The notes beneath the pieces are model-generated. The model saw only the letters and a program-made list of their open reading frames with translations. It did no database searches and was not told the DNA's origin. The translations under genes were made by a program, and so were the position numbers. From positions 1,798,001-1,862,000 of the forward strand of contig BLLK01000047.1 in NCBI GenBank assembly GCA_021927905.1: a stretch of DNA of 64,000 nt. Reading direction: 5' to 3'. The stretch's first letter is position 1. The number at the start of each line of letters is the position of its first letter. This document shows positions 1 to 10,532 of the stretch, piece after piece. This DNA comes from Chaetoceros tenuissimus (lineage: Eukaryota; Bacillariophyta; Thalassiosirophyceae; Chaetocerotales; Chaetocerotaceae).

Positions 1-373
1 CACATCTCATTTTATCGTTAGCACTTCTTAGGTTTAAAAAAAATGAAATGAAACTGCTCGTGAATTTCAATTTCTCGTGACATTCATGTTACCGATTTTA
101 CTGATTTTGAAATGAAGCTTGCTCGTGTTTCAATTCCATCGTGACATTTATGTTACTGAGCTGCGCGGAAAAGGGATTTAGACATCGTGCAAAATGCTAT
201 TTGACTCTATTATACGACATTTTACCCGGGAATCCCAGTCTTGTAGAGAAGCAAATGCGGAGTCGTATTCATTCAAACTATGTACCAACAGCAACGAGAA
301 TACGTAGCAACAAAAAAACAACCGAATCACTTGATGCTATTTGTTATTGCTACTCTCTCTAAACATTATCAAT
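1..373. other. left-edge non-coding sequence
   Basis: I see no gene here. A 73-codon open frame (141-362) lacks any recognisable domain and ends just before the protease start. The region presumably holds the promoter and 5' UTR of the metalloprotease at 374. Two similar stretches, around 56-92 and 118-150, both contain a form of 'ctcgtg...ttcaatt...cgtgacatt.atgtta', which suggests a short imperfect local duplication. Confidence 0.5.
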
Positions 374-2534
374 ATGAAACGAAATACTACATGCTCCTCC
401 TTTCTTCTCCTTTTCTCAATATGTAATCTGTCGATAACGAGTGGGTTGCTTAGAAATTTCAAAAACGATGGAGACCTGGAATCTCATCAACGGCGGAATG
501 GTAAGCTCTCCAAGATTCATCTGACCTAAAATCCAATAAATGATATCGGAATCCTGTATTGCCTATGAATAACTGTTTTCAGTTCTTTCCTTTTTTCATA
601 TAACACTACTAATCTCCTCTGTCTCTACCTCAGACTTGCAGCAACAAACAAGAGAACCAGTGGAATGTTATGTCACGGAGATGTTTGGAATTGCTCCACC
701 TAACAAACCTCACCGTGAACCAAAATTAGCATGCACAAGCATAAATACAAGCAACGATACCGACATATACAGCATCTCTGGGAATGGCGTTGAAGAATTC
801 TTTGACGGTGTGGATATATCAGATGGCCATGTGAAATTGTTTGTTCCACCTGACCTAATTACTGGATTCAACATTAGAATAAATGAACACACCATGGATG
901 AAATAGATTTGGAATTGGACGAGGTCATGAGACGCCGATTAAATATTGTCAACAATAAAGGAAATAGGCAACTGTTGGTTATTCGTGTCAGTAATGACAA
1001 CACTAGTAATATGAGGGTCAATCAGGATGCTGCACAACTCCGAAATGATTTTTTCTGGGATGAAAACAATGTGGTAAGTCTAGTGAATGTTGAAATGTTT
1101 CAAGATTTTCTCTGCTTTACCCTCTAAACCAAGATATCTTAATTTGAACAGATGAAAAGATACAATGCATGTTCTGGTGGTGCCTTAAATCTCAGCCCAT
1201 ACTCTGGAAATACATATGGTGCCAATAACGGTGTTCTAGAAATCAGGCCTAATAGCAACATGTGTGGTGATCACTGGCTATCTGCGTGGAATGAAGTGAA
1301 ATCCAGTGCTGGTATCAACTTCAATTCTTTTCCATCGAATGTTCACTTCATGATTGTCATGCCGGATTGTCTTAACTGGGAGGAGGCAGCAGGTTGGGGC
1401 CAGACCCCAGGACTTGTTACTTGGTTTCCTACACAATATACAGCATATCCAATTTCCCAGGTTCACGAACTCGGCCACAACTTTGGCCATCGTCATTCCG
1501 GTAAAGGAGGTATTCCTTACGCTGATGATACTGGGATGATGGGAAACAGAGGAAGCTGGAGTGATGCAGGTACACGCATGTGCTTCAACCCTCCAAAAAC
1601 TTATTGGTTTGATTGGTTTAAAAATAAGGATATTACTACATCGACAGGATTTAAAGGGACTATTGTGGGTCCCTCTGCAAAAACATCGAGTGACTACGAG
1701 CCTGTTGTTATAAGAATTCTTGCAGAAAATGGTAACAACAAGGACTTGTATGTCATGCTCAACTCAGCTACTGGTGCTAATGACCAAGTAGTTGGAAATC
1801 GAAATCAAGTCCTTATCACAGAGCAAGAGTCGCCATCAGGTTATAGTGTTTGGCAAGCTGGACTAAGCCCTGGTAACAGTTTCACAAAAAGCAATTGGAA
1901 CGGAAAGACTCTGGTTGTCAAGCATTGTGGGGTGACTTCCTCCGGAAGTAGTTCTAATGCCGTACTCAAAGTGTCCATCGCAATTGGTTATTCTGGCTCC
2001 ATAAGCTGTAGTAATAACGCACCCCCTCCAACATCAGACACTGGGAACAACAACAATAATGAAAGGAACGAAAACATTGATGCCGGCGAGATTCCATCCA
2101 TCTGGTATGACAATTTTCTGGAGTCGGCAATAATGAAGCCTGTTACTGAAAACATTGAAACTCAAATGTCCGAGCTGAACACTGGGACATATATCTCAAT
2201 ATGCAAAGATATGACTGGATGGTATGATAACCAAGACCCTGAATTTAACTGTAAGTGGTATGCAGAGAAGAAAGGCCGTTGCAATAATGCAGCAAAACAC
2301 CCAAACTTTGATCACAGTGCGAAAACAGCCTGTTGCGCATGTGGAGGAGGTGAGGACTCCCTTATACCTGATGTGAAATGTGAGGATGAAGCAGATTGGA
2401 CCGATAGCAAGGGCAAAAATTGCGAATGGTACTCGAAATATGGTTCTCGGTGCGACGAGCTAGGTGACAGATGGGCCAATGATGAAGGAAAGACAGCAAA
2501 TGAGGCGTGCTGTTTCTGCAAACAACGTAGATAA
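374..2534 (+). CDS. secreted gametolysin-type (M11) zinc metalloprotease with two ShK-like domains
   Basis: Model: exons 374-500, 634-1073 and 1152-2534, giving 649 residues. Both introns have GTAAG donors and CAG acceptors and keep the frame. The ATG at 374 opens a hydrophobic signal peptide, so the protein is probably secreted. The catalytic motif HELGHNFGHRH (about residues 294-304) fits the HExxHxxGxxH zinc site of metzincins. A Met-turn-like 'TGMMGN' lies about 26 residues later. Spacing and context fit peptidase family M11, whose founding member is the Chlamydomonas cell-wall lysin gametolysin. The C-terminus carries two six-cysteine modules (about 540-590 and 599-646) with pattern C..C..C..CCxC, like ShK-type domains common in diatom secreted proteins. 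A role in cell-wall or extracellular matrix proteolysis is inferred. Family call is strong; substrate unknown. Confidence 0.88.
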
Positions 2535-2761
2535 ATACATACATTAGTCTAAAAATGTAATTAATATATATTAAGTGGAATTTTGTAAAAAATCTTCTTT
2601 AAGTGTCAGCACTTTCCATTATTTTGAGAACAAAGTGGTATGAAAAATATCAAAAGGTTGGATGGAATAAATATTATTCCTCTTGTTTGTGCACATAGTC
2701 TAAAAAGAAATTATTTTAAAAATTTGACACAGGATTCAATCTAGGCGCCAAAAGAAAGTGT

Positions 2762-5700
2762 CTATGGATTGGAAAGAATCCACTTTTCGAGGTCTAACAT
2801 TTCAATCCATGTTATAATACTGTAGCCCCCATTTGTGTACCAATCTGCGAAGTCGTCATACCTTATCTTCACATTGTCTTTATCAGGTGAATCACTTTTG
2901 CAAATTAAGTTGGTTGCATGAGTGCACACTTGATTGATACATTCTCGATACAGTTTTTTGTCTTCCTTCTTCAATTCGAATGAAGTTGTTGGCAATGAAC
3001 CGAATCTTGATGAAGATAAATGAACAATTATGGAAAGAAAAGACCGTAAAAATGAAGTCATTTCATCGTAGGTGATGTAACCCCTTTTCTTTGGATCGAG
3101 TATCTCAAAAGCAAATTGTAATTTATCAGCTTTTCTACCGTTGCAAAGTACTGCTAAAGCACAGGTGAGTTCAGCCGCACTTGCTTTTGGTTTACCTCTT
3201 GGGTTGATGTCGGGCCAAGAAAAGTACCCAAACAATTGGCTCAGAAAATCGTGCTCCGAGGCAGTCACATATGAATTGAATGCTTTCGGCAATGCCTTTT
3301 CAAATGCTTCTTGAGTAACCTGTCCCTTTTTCGCCATACCGTATATAGCTCTACGAAGTGTTTTGAAAGGAGTTTCATTGATTTTGTGACTTAGAAGAAT
3401 CTGACGAATAGTATCAAATCTTTGTTGGTCATAAGAGCAGTCGCGTGAATCATTCTCACTCAAGATAGTTTTAAAAGTATGAATGATAGTGGTAGGTGGA
3501 ACAACTGGATCAATAGATGAAACTTGGGTATGCGGCAACATCTCATCAACGGGTAAGTCTGCAAAGTTCAGGAGATCATCGAAATCGCCCATATCACCTA
3601 TTTCTCCAAATCCTCCAAGGTTCATAAGAGGGTCATGTGCGTCGATTATCATTTGCTCAGAATTGAGATTACTAAGAGGGTTTGGTTCCATTGCATCAAG
3701 AGATGGCTCATTCTTTTCAATTTTAGGGGTAGTCAATTTCGAAGGCACGTTCATCGCTTGTTTTTTTTCTGTTTCACTTTCCTTAGAATCAACTTTCGAA
3801 TCAATCATCTTACTCTCGAGCTCTCTTTCCGCTTTTTCAATCATTTCTTTTGCCTTGTTATTATCAAGATACGCCCATTTATCTAAATCAAGTAGTTCAA
3901 TCCAAGGAGCAATTTTGTAACCTCCATCATTGTACCATTTTCCAAATTCGTCAAAATTTATAAATTTCACTTTTCTCACTTTCCACTGGTATTTCATGAT
4001 ATCATTTGTTACGTAATTTGCTGTTTCAGCAATATATTTTCCCACCGGTCCCGCAGTCAATTCTAAACTTTGTTCACAACACGAGAAGAGTACAATGAGA
4101 ATAGATCGCAGGAAGAAAAATAATTCTTGACCGCTCAATGAACCAGCATCTCCGTTTGCTTTTTTGTTCTTGCCTTTAGATTCCTTTTCGAAAAGACTAA
4201 AAGCAAATGTGAGCTTTGATGTTTTGGAACCTCCACAGAACAAAGTCAAACCTGCCATCAGTTGATTGGCAGATACTCTATTCATTTGGTGCATATCGAA
4301 ACTTTTGAAAAAATTGATGAGTGTTTCTTTCGCTGTTGGTGCTAGAGGAGGCTGTGACTTTTTAGTCTGCAGACGTTTTGGAATCGACTTTGTTACTCCT
4401 TCCACAAAATTGGCTTGGTCCATTTCTCGACATTTACCTCCGAATAGCTCTGGATTGCTTCCTTGAGAAGGATGCAATGGTAATGGTTTCTTCTTGGCAA
4501 GTGCGAGAATTCTACCCCAGACAATTGATGGCTTGACTGACAATAGACCAAATTGTTCTGCGACTTCACGAACATATGCAGCATCTTCACGTAGAACTAT
4601 GAGCTCAAGATCACCTTTTAGGGGAAATGAACAAAGTTTCTCCTTTACTGGTTTCGTTGTCTTTGTTGACTGGCTTTGATTTGATCGAGCTTTCTTTGCA
4701 AATGGTGTTTCCCCTCCCATTATTTCATCAAAAGTTCTAATTTTACCACTTGAATTTGGAGGATTTAATGGTCTCATTGAAGGCGAAGTTTCTGCAACTT
4801 TCATTCGTGTAGCAGTTGCTGCTTGAGACTTAGGACCGACTTGTGTATTCTGAGGTAGAGGCATTGGAGGCTTAATGTAAGGCATACTCGGAATAATTGG
4901 AGGCTTCTCGAACTTTCTAGATTGTGCTTCAAGTAACCCTGTAATCTTGGAATGATCTAAAAATTCGAACCATGGAGCAATTACGTATCCCCATTTTGTA
5001 TACCAGTTTGCAAACTGCTCAAATGAAATTCTTTGAGACCCCTGAAGTTTTGACTTCTTGAGTAAGTCGCTAACAAACCAGCTTGACCCCGTTTCGGCTG
5101 TGTAGCATATTCCTGCAGTATAGGCACTGGTAGGATTCATTCCAAGGAGAGCATTGACATGATGCCGACTGAGGTTGGGGTTGGAAGATATCAGAGATAT
5201 ACCAACAACCATTCGGAGATAAGATCTGAAAAATCTTTCAAGTTTGTGGCAGGTGAGATTACCATTATCATTTTCGGAGAAAAAATTGAAGGTCTCGGAA
5301 AGCTTTTGACTCTTTTTTCCAGCACATAGATACGAGAAGCCTACAGCAAGCTCGTTTAGGTTGACTTGTTCCAAATCGGAAGGATTGGTGGCTTCGTTGA
5401 CGTTCTTGGCAAAGGATAAATAGAAAATGGTGATAAACAGTGAAAAATTGTCTTTTTCCCCTGATGTAATAGAATTGTCCCCCTTTGGCAGTAGATCATT
5501 GATAATAAGCCCAAGATCTTTGCGTCGGATCACCCTTGATCCTTTGTATCTTCCATCACCATCTGCAGAATGTTTCGACAGGATCGAGCGCAACTCTACT
5601 GGAGAAACTTTACAGAGACACGTTTTTCGCACCAAGTTTTGAAGAGAATGAAGATTGTCATCGGATAAGTTGATACAATATTCCTTCTTTCCAAAGAACT

Positions 5701-6952
5701 CAAAAGAAACAGCCACACCCCTTGGTAACACGAGAGGTTTTTGATGATATTGTATTTGGTTTTGTGGCATTTGACCCATATGATACGGATAACTAGTTTG
5801 AGGAGGATGAAGTGCGTTTCCTTCTTGTTGTTGAGTATTTACTCCTGGACCTGAACTTATTGGTGCTGGTTGTGGATGCATTTTTGTACTGTTTGTGGTA
5901 TCGACTTGTTGTGGACTATCGAAAGGATTCTCAAATTGTTCCAAGATTGGTTCAAATGCACCATTGTCATCCGCGAAGTCATCGCTCCTTAAGCCTTTTG
6001 ATGCTGCCTTTTTAGCGCTTTCACTCGCCTTCTTTGCCGCAGAGGCTCTTTCTGCTTCTCTTCCTGCATAGTGCCACTTATTCAAATCGAGCAACTCTAA
6101 CCATGGAGCAAGGGCAAACCCTCCAGAATTATACCAATCTCCAAACTGCTGAAATGATATGTATTCACCTTGCTTAGCACTCTCTGAATTCTTTTCCTTC
6201 TCAAAGTCACTGGAAAATATTTGTTCAGTAGCGTGCTTTGCAATATCTTCAATAACTGAAATAGTTTGATCCGACATGGACCAAACTCCATCTACATCAT
6301 CCTCATTCTCTTTTTGATCTGGAGACACTGATCCTAAACTCCTTTGCTGAGAAATGTTCTCTTCAAAATCAATGCATGTTTTAATCGAATAAAGAAAGCA
6401 TTGAAACAACTTCTGCACCCCATCTTTTTTCAGAAAAAGATTGTCATCACTGGAGCTCTTTGCATTATTTGGACCATGGACATTGGACAGTTCTTCAAAT
6501 GCGTGCAGCAACTTACTACTTTTCCCCGGTACATCCAAGAAGATGAGTAGACATGTAATCATTTCTGGGTCAGTAAATGATCCTTGTTCAATTGCTTTCT
6601 TCATTTGCTTAATGTGCGCTTTTAAAAGTGGGTTTGTACTCTTCTCAGCCGCGGGTAAGAGGTGATGCAATTCATTCTGTTCCTCAATATCTGTCTCTTC
6701 CTTTTTTTCAGTAGAGACGGCAGAAGAAGCCATTTCATGCATTGCTGCATTTAGAGATCTACTTGCTTCGAGCATCCTAGTTGCATTGTTGAGGGTGATA
6801 TCGAGGTTCATGCTATTGATTGACTTTGGTGTAACAGCAGCAGTAGTGGGTGTAGCCACTGTGCCTCCTACTGTATTTAATGGCTCAACCACAGTATTCA
6901 TACTTGGCTTTGGAGGTTTTAAGACCATTTTGGGCTCTGTTGCCGCACTCAT
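2762..6952 (-). CDS. large protein with four EF-hand-like repeat modules
   Basis: A single uninterrupted frame of 1396 residues from an ATG at 6952. A characteristic segment F..F..WY..GG...APW.E.LD..KW recurs near residues 265-291, 641-665, 997-1022 and 1365-1395, so the protein is four copies of a module of about 365 residues. Each copy also has two helical segments before it that resemble degenerate EF-hand pairs. The best loop is in copy 4 (DPKKRGYITYDE). Others, such as SENDNGNLTCHK, lack acidic ligands and may not bind calcium. Linkers are rich in Pro, Gln, Ser and Lys/Glu and look disordered. There is no signal peptide or membrane span, so it is likely cytosolic or nuclear. The function is not recognised; a calcium-linked scaffold is only a guess. 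It is convergent with the M11 protease, 227 bp apart. Confidence 0.8.
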   Translation of the reverse strand: MSAATEPKMVLKPPKPSMNTVVEPLNTVGGTVATPTTAAVTPKSINSMNLDITLNNATRMLEASRSLNAAMHEMASSAVSTEKKEETDIEEQNELHHLLPAAEKSTNPLLKAHIKQMKKAIEQGSFTDPEMITCLLIFLDVPGKSSKLLHAFEELSNVHGPNNAKSSSDDNLFLKKDGVQKLFQCFLYSIKTCIDFEENISQQRSLGSVSPDQKENEDDVDGVWSMSDQTISVIEDIAKHATEQIFSSDFEKEKNSESAKQGEYISFQQFGDWYNSGGFALAPWLELLDLNKWHYAGREAERASAAKKASESAKKAASKGLRSDDFADDNGAFEPILEQFENPFDSPQQVDTTNSTKMHPQPAPISSGPGVNTQQQEGNALHPPQTSYPYHMGQMPQNQIQYHQKPLVLPRGVAVSFEFFGKKEYCINLSDDNLHSLQNLVRKTCLCKVSPVELRSILSKHSADGDGRYKGSRVIRRKDLGLIINDLLPKGDNSITSGEKDNFSLFITIFYLSFAKNVNEATNPSDLEQVNLNELAVGFSYLCAGKKSQKLSETFNFFSENDNGNLTCHKLERFFRSYLRMVVGISLISSNPNLSRHHVNALLGMNPTSAYTAGICYTAETGSSWFVSDLLKKSKLQGSQRISFEQFANWYTKWGYVIAPWFEFLDHSKITGLLEAQSRKFEKPPIIPSMPYIKPPMPLPQNTQVGPKSQAATATRMKVAETSPSMRPLNPPNSSGKIRTFDEIMGGETPFAKKARSNQSQSTKTTKPVKEKLCSFPLKGDLELIVLREDAAYVREVAEQFGLLSVKPSIVWGRILALAKKKPLPLHPSQGSNPELFGGKCREMDQANFVEGVTKSIPKRLQTKKSQPPLAPTAKETLINFFKSFDMHQMNRVSANQLMAGLTLFCGGSKTSKLTFAFSLFEKESKGKNKKANGDAGSLSGQELFFFLRSILIVLFSCCEQSLELTAGPVGKYIAETANYVTNDIMKYQWKVRKVKFINFDEFGKWYNDGGYKIAPWIELLDLDKWAYLDNNKAKEMIEKAERELESKMIDSKVDSKESETEKKQAMNVPSKLTTPKIEKNEPSLDAMEPNPLSNLNSEQMIIDAHDPLMNLGGFGEIGDMGDFDDLLNFADLPVDEMLPHTQVSSIDPVVPPTTIIHTFKTILSENDSRDCSYDQQRFDTIRQILLSHKINETPFKTLRRAIYGMAKKGQVTQEAFEKALPKAFNSYVTASEHDFLSQLFGYFSWPDINPRGKPKASAAELTCALAVLCNGRKADKLQFAFEILDPKKRGYITYDEMTSFLRSFLSIIVHLSSSRFGSLPTTSFELKKEDKKLYRECINQVCTHATNLICKSDSPDKDNVKIRYDDFADWYTNGGYSIITWIEMLDLEKWILSNP

Positions 6953-7640
6953 AGTTTTGTAGATTTGAATAAGATGGCTTCACCACACAATTTTATTTAC
7001 ACCCGAGCAAATGAAACCCACAAAGATGAGAAGGTATCTTGAGGCCAATTGGATATGAGTAGAGCTATCTCTTTCAAAATCTTGTAGACGAGAGTAAACA
7101 ATAGTAGGTCTGTATTCTCTCTTGTTAATAGGGTTCTTTTACCGCAGACTGTAGTATTTTGTATGGTATGTTAATTAATCTTAGCTATGCATAAACACAG
7201 TCGCATTGAAACGAAGCTCTGCAGCTGTTTGCCTAATTAATCGTACACTATTATGTGGATAATTCCCCTTCACGGTAAGAAGGTACGCCTATTTAAATTT
7301 CGAAATAGTGCTAAATAAGCGTATTGACACCATTTTAAACCTAACCCTATCGAGATGGTAGACAGAAAATGCTATGTTTGGAAATGGATCTTTTTCAAAT
7401 AATAGGTTCTTATCAAAAGGCGTCAGTCGTCCGATTGGAGGGCTTGAAGCGAAGCTACAGATGGAGGTTTGATGACAAAAGCAAAAAGATGAAATTACTT
7501 TACTGCTATCTTACACCAACAACACAACTATAAAATCTGATTCTTCAACGCTAACTCAAAGCTTTGAATAGATACAAAACAGGCACATATAATCTTGTCC
7601 TCTCAGCACCTTGTCGAGCTTACACTTTTATTCTACAAAA
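6953..7640. promoter_or_regulatory. divergent intergenic region, presumed bidirectional promoter
   Basis: About 690 bp separate the starts of the minus-strand EF-hand gene and the plus-strand plastid membrane protein. I see no open frame of note, RNA gene or repeat. The assignment as promoter region rests on position only. Confidence 0.4.
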
Positions 7641-8603
7641 ATGAAGCAAACAAATCAGGTCAACTTATTGGTGCTCTCTGCTGCACTTTTCTTTTCTGGC
7701 GACTCGCAAGTTTCAGCCTTTTCTATGCCACAATCTAGAAGTTTGGAGAATATAAGATCAACACAAAATTCTTTCATGTCAAACAATCTAGATGCAAATG
7801 TATACACAAAAAGATCAGATACTTCACTTCAGATGGGTCTCACAGGTGGACGTTTCTCGAGATGGGTAAACAATAAAAGAAAAGCGAGGACTATTCCATC
7901 ATCGACATCCTTGTCAACACCCAACAGACTAAATCTACTTCAAAAGCTTAGACGCACAGTTGCTATATTCTTGACATCAACATTTCTACTTCTTGGACCT
8001 ATTCAATTGAACAACCAATCCAATCTCATGCGTCCACCTTCAGCACATGCATCTACTGTCGTAGTGCAGAAATCGAAAGCAAACCTTGACAAGATAATTG
8101 ATGAATATATTAAGGATAACATGTTTAATGATGATAAATATGATCCTTTGGAATCAACCTATCGTGAGACTATTGCAGATTCCAAGTCTCAAAGTGGATA
8201 TCCAGCTGCACTTTCTTCAAGTGCCCAATCAGTTCTCGGGAAGAATGTTCCAGTTGCGTCAAGTTCAAAGTCTAGTGGGGATGGACAAGCTATCAAGTTT
8301 GCTATGAAATTAGTAAATACTATTTATGACAAGTTGGATGGAAAGGTTTCGAAGGGAGTCATCATTCCTGCGCTATTTCTGGTTGGAGGAGGTGTTCCTT
8401 TGATCTTGATTTTGGCAAGTTTGATGAGTTTCAGTTACAGCCAAAAAGCTATGACTGAAAGAATGGCTGTAGAGAGATATGGAGAAAGTGTATTGGATGC
8501 AGAAGAATCAGCTGTAAAGGATGATGATGATGAGGACGATGACGATGATGAGGACGATGATGATGATGAGGACGATGATGATGATGATGAGGACGACGAT
8601 TAA
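7641..8603 (+). CDS. plastid-targeted membrane protein with poly-acidic C-terminus
   Basis: 320 residues from the ATG at 7641; in-frame sequence upstream has only a TTG and is not used. The N-terminus is a signal peptide ending VSA-FSMP, the diatom ASAFAP-type plastid leader with Phe at +1. It is followed by a Ser/Arg/Lys-rich transit-like stretch. Two hydrophobic segments follow, TVAIFLTSTFLLLGPIQL (about 110-128) and VIIPALFLVGGGVPLILILA (about 236-262). The first ends near a PSAHAS site that could be a thylakoid-type cleavage site. The last roughly 30 residues are almost only Asp and Glu. I do not recognise the family. Location in a plastid membrane with an acidic tail exposed to stroma or lumen is inference. 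An acidic tail could bind cations or basic partners. Confidence 0.75.
   Translation: MKQTNQVNLLVLSAALFFSGDSQVSAFSMPQSRSLENIRSTQNSFMSNNLDANVYTKRSDTSLQMGLTGGRFSRWVNNKRKARTIPSSTSLSTPNRLNLLQKLRRTVAIFLTSTFLLLGPIQLNNQSNLMRPPSAHASTVVVQKSKANLDKIIDEYIKDNMFNDDKYDPLESTYRETIADSKSQSGYPAALSSSAQSVLGKNVPVASSSKSSGDGQAIKFAMKLVNTIYDKLDGKVSKGVIIPALFLVGGGVPLILILASLMSFSYSQKAMTERMAVERYGESVLDAEESAVKDDDDEDDDDDEDDDDDEDDDDDDEDDD
8520..8600 (+). repeat. GAT/GAC/GAG trinucleotide microsatellite coding the acidic tail
   Basis: A run of GAT, GAC and GAG codons with a repeating 15-18 bp unit of the form (GATGATGATGAGGACGAT) encodes only Asp and Glu. The repeat keeps the reading frame and runs to the stop codon, so its copy number would vary the tail length between alleles. 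Confidence 0.85.
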
Positions 8604-9102
8604 ATGAAACCTAGATAATTATAAATGGTAGGCTAGATGAAGACTTTTGAGGATGATTCTTTTACGATAGTTCTATTAGATTTTCTTTCCCAATGTGCGT
8701 ACAAGCTGACCATTTCGATAAAAAGTATAATACCACCGTCATATACTTCCATCAGAACTACAAAATACTGAACACTTTTAGTTTCTGGCTAAGAATTCTT
8801 GCATCATATGTTTCATCATCACATAGTCTAGATAGATTAGAGTTTTGCTGGAGCTTTCTTTGATAATAAACTACTACTCGTAAGTACGAGTAATAATCCA
8901 AGACTGGAAGAAATAATTCTAGCAAACAGGGTGGAGGGAAGGCTTCCAGTTGAAGTCCTTCGCAAGATCCCAATTTTTGCTTTTTTATAATAGTTTTCTA
9001 CTTTCTACTACTACTGTAATCCACAAAATCACTGATTATGGATTAATTCTCTTCTCTATTCTTCAATTTGACGTATTCCAACTTATATATTATACACAAA
9101 AG
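8604..9102. other. intergenic, no gene seen
   Basis: The 3' flank of the plastid membrane protein and 5' flank of the glycosyltransferase-like gene. The open frame of the downstream gene extends back to about 8950 but has no ATG before 9103. I take this part as 5' UTR. No RNA gene or repeat is evident. Confidence 0.5.
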
Positions 9103-10302
9103 ATGGACTTTGGGTCGATGTTAAACAAGCTGAAGAGAGATGCTGCTGCAGTTACAGCATCCAATGGCAACAGCACCAGCTCTTCCAATCGAAATGGCAG
9201 CATTAATAGAAAACGTGCAAAAGTGGATAGTGCTAGTGCTAGTAAAAGCACATCCGTTTCAAATGCAGAGTTTCCAAAGAAGAAAGTGCAAACAATCTAT
9301 TTAGTTACACCACCAAATGTACAAACAGGAGGACCAGAGGCCATGCACCAGCTATGCGACAAAATTAACTCAGATGAAGCTTCAAATGTATCAGCTTTCA
9401 TGTTGTATGTCGAAGATAGGATGGAAAAGGCAAAGTTTGTAAAAAATGCCAAAATGATTGCCGCATATGAAATTTATCATAATGTAAGGATCTGCAAGTC
9501 GCTTGATGATATAGATCCAAGCTCATCGTTGGTAATTTGGCCAGAATGCTGGACACACTTGATTGATTCATTACCTTTGGAAGAAAGTGATGAAACCTAT
9601 CAAAAATGTATTTGGTGGCTATCAGTGGATAATAACAATGGGAAATTTCGCAATTGGTCAAGACGGGATATAATTCACTTATATCAGAGCGAATATGCTA
9701 AAAACTATATAGAAAAGAACTTATTGAAGAGCAAGAAAAGTGGCGAAGATATGAAAACTATCACATCCAATCAAGTATTACCAATGACTGAATTTATACC
9801 GATGAGACAAGATCCAAAACAAGCTGAACATTTATCTTTGGAGCATAACATTGTCTTCAATCCATTAAAAGGAATTCATTACACAGATGCAATTAGAAAG
9901 AGAAGTGAAGCCAAATTCAAGTTCACTGCAATTGGTGAAAAGAAGCGATTATCGCCAAGTGAAGTGACTACACTCTTGCATCAAGCTAAGGTTTACATAG
10001 ACTTTGGTCCTCATCCTGGGATGGATCGTCTACCTCGCGAAGCAGCGATCGCAAATTGTATTGTCATCACAAACAAAGAGGGTGCAGCATTCTACAAGGA
10101 AGACGTACCGATTTTAGAAAAATATAAAATCGCGAAGTTCGATGTAGATACAGTCCATAGACTGCTCAAAGAGTCAATAGAAAATTATGATGAAAAGAAG
10201 AATGACTTTGATCAGTATCGAGAATGGATTGCATCACAAGAGGAAACAATGAAGTCTTGTGTATCACGATTTATTCATCATGTTTCTGTGTCAAGATCTT
10301 AA
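9103..10302 (+). CDS. putative glycosyltransferase-like protein
   Basis: 399 residues, single exon, from the first ATG in frame. The first 60 residues are Ser/Asn/Lys-rich and probably disordered. The core opens with YLVTPPNVQTGGPEAMHQL, like the first beta strand and Gly-rich loop of GT-B glycosyltransferases. The C-terminal part has VYIDFGPHPGMDRLPREAA (about 300-318) followed by NCIVITNKEGAAF. This resembles the donor-binding region of bacterial GT1/GT4-like proteins of the 'DFG.HPG.DR.PREAA' type. No signal peptide or membrane span is seen, so it is probably cytosolic. The sugar donor and acceptor are unknown. Its similarity to bacterial proteins could reflect transfer, but this needs a tree. 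The gene is convergent with bL12m, 230 bp apart. Confidence 0.6.
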   Translation: MDFGSMLNKLKRDAAAVTASNGNSTSSSNRNGSINRKRAKVDSASASKSTSVSNAEFPKKKVQTIYLVTPPNVQTGGPEAMHQLCDKINSDEASNVSAFMLYVEDRMEKAKFVKNAKMIAAYEIYHNVRICKSLDDIDPSSSLVIWPECWTHLIDSLPLEESDETYQKCIWWLSVDNNNGKFRNWSRRDIIHLYQSEYAKNYIEKNLLKSKKSGEDMKTITSNQVLPMTEFIPMRQDPKQAEHLSLEHNIVFNPLKGIHYTDAIRKRSEAKFKFTAIGEKKRLSPSEVTTLLHQAKVYIDFGPHPGMDRLPREAAIANCIVITNKEGAAFYKEDVPILEKYKIAKFDVDTVHRLLKESIENYDEKKNDFDQYREWIASQEETMKSCVSRFIHHVSVSRS

Positions 10303-10532
10303 AAATGCAGAGCTTTATGATACATGCAACTGCAAAATGAAAAGAATAGAATGTATGGTGTGTCATAGATTTATTTAAGCTATATGAAAGTTCGTATGTC
10401 TGGTGTACATATAGAGTAGATTTCATTTTCAAGTACATTAGGATATTCATATGAAGAAAGGTTTTGAACACACGATAGATGTTGTTTTCACTTTCCTGGG
10501 TGTTCTTTTTGTTAATATCTTTCATAATTGAT

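Noticed and set aside
8950-9102. Upstream extension of the glycosyltransferase-like frame
   Set aside because: It begins with TTG, and the first ATG in frame is at 9103. The extra residues look like translated 5' UTR.
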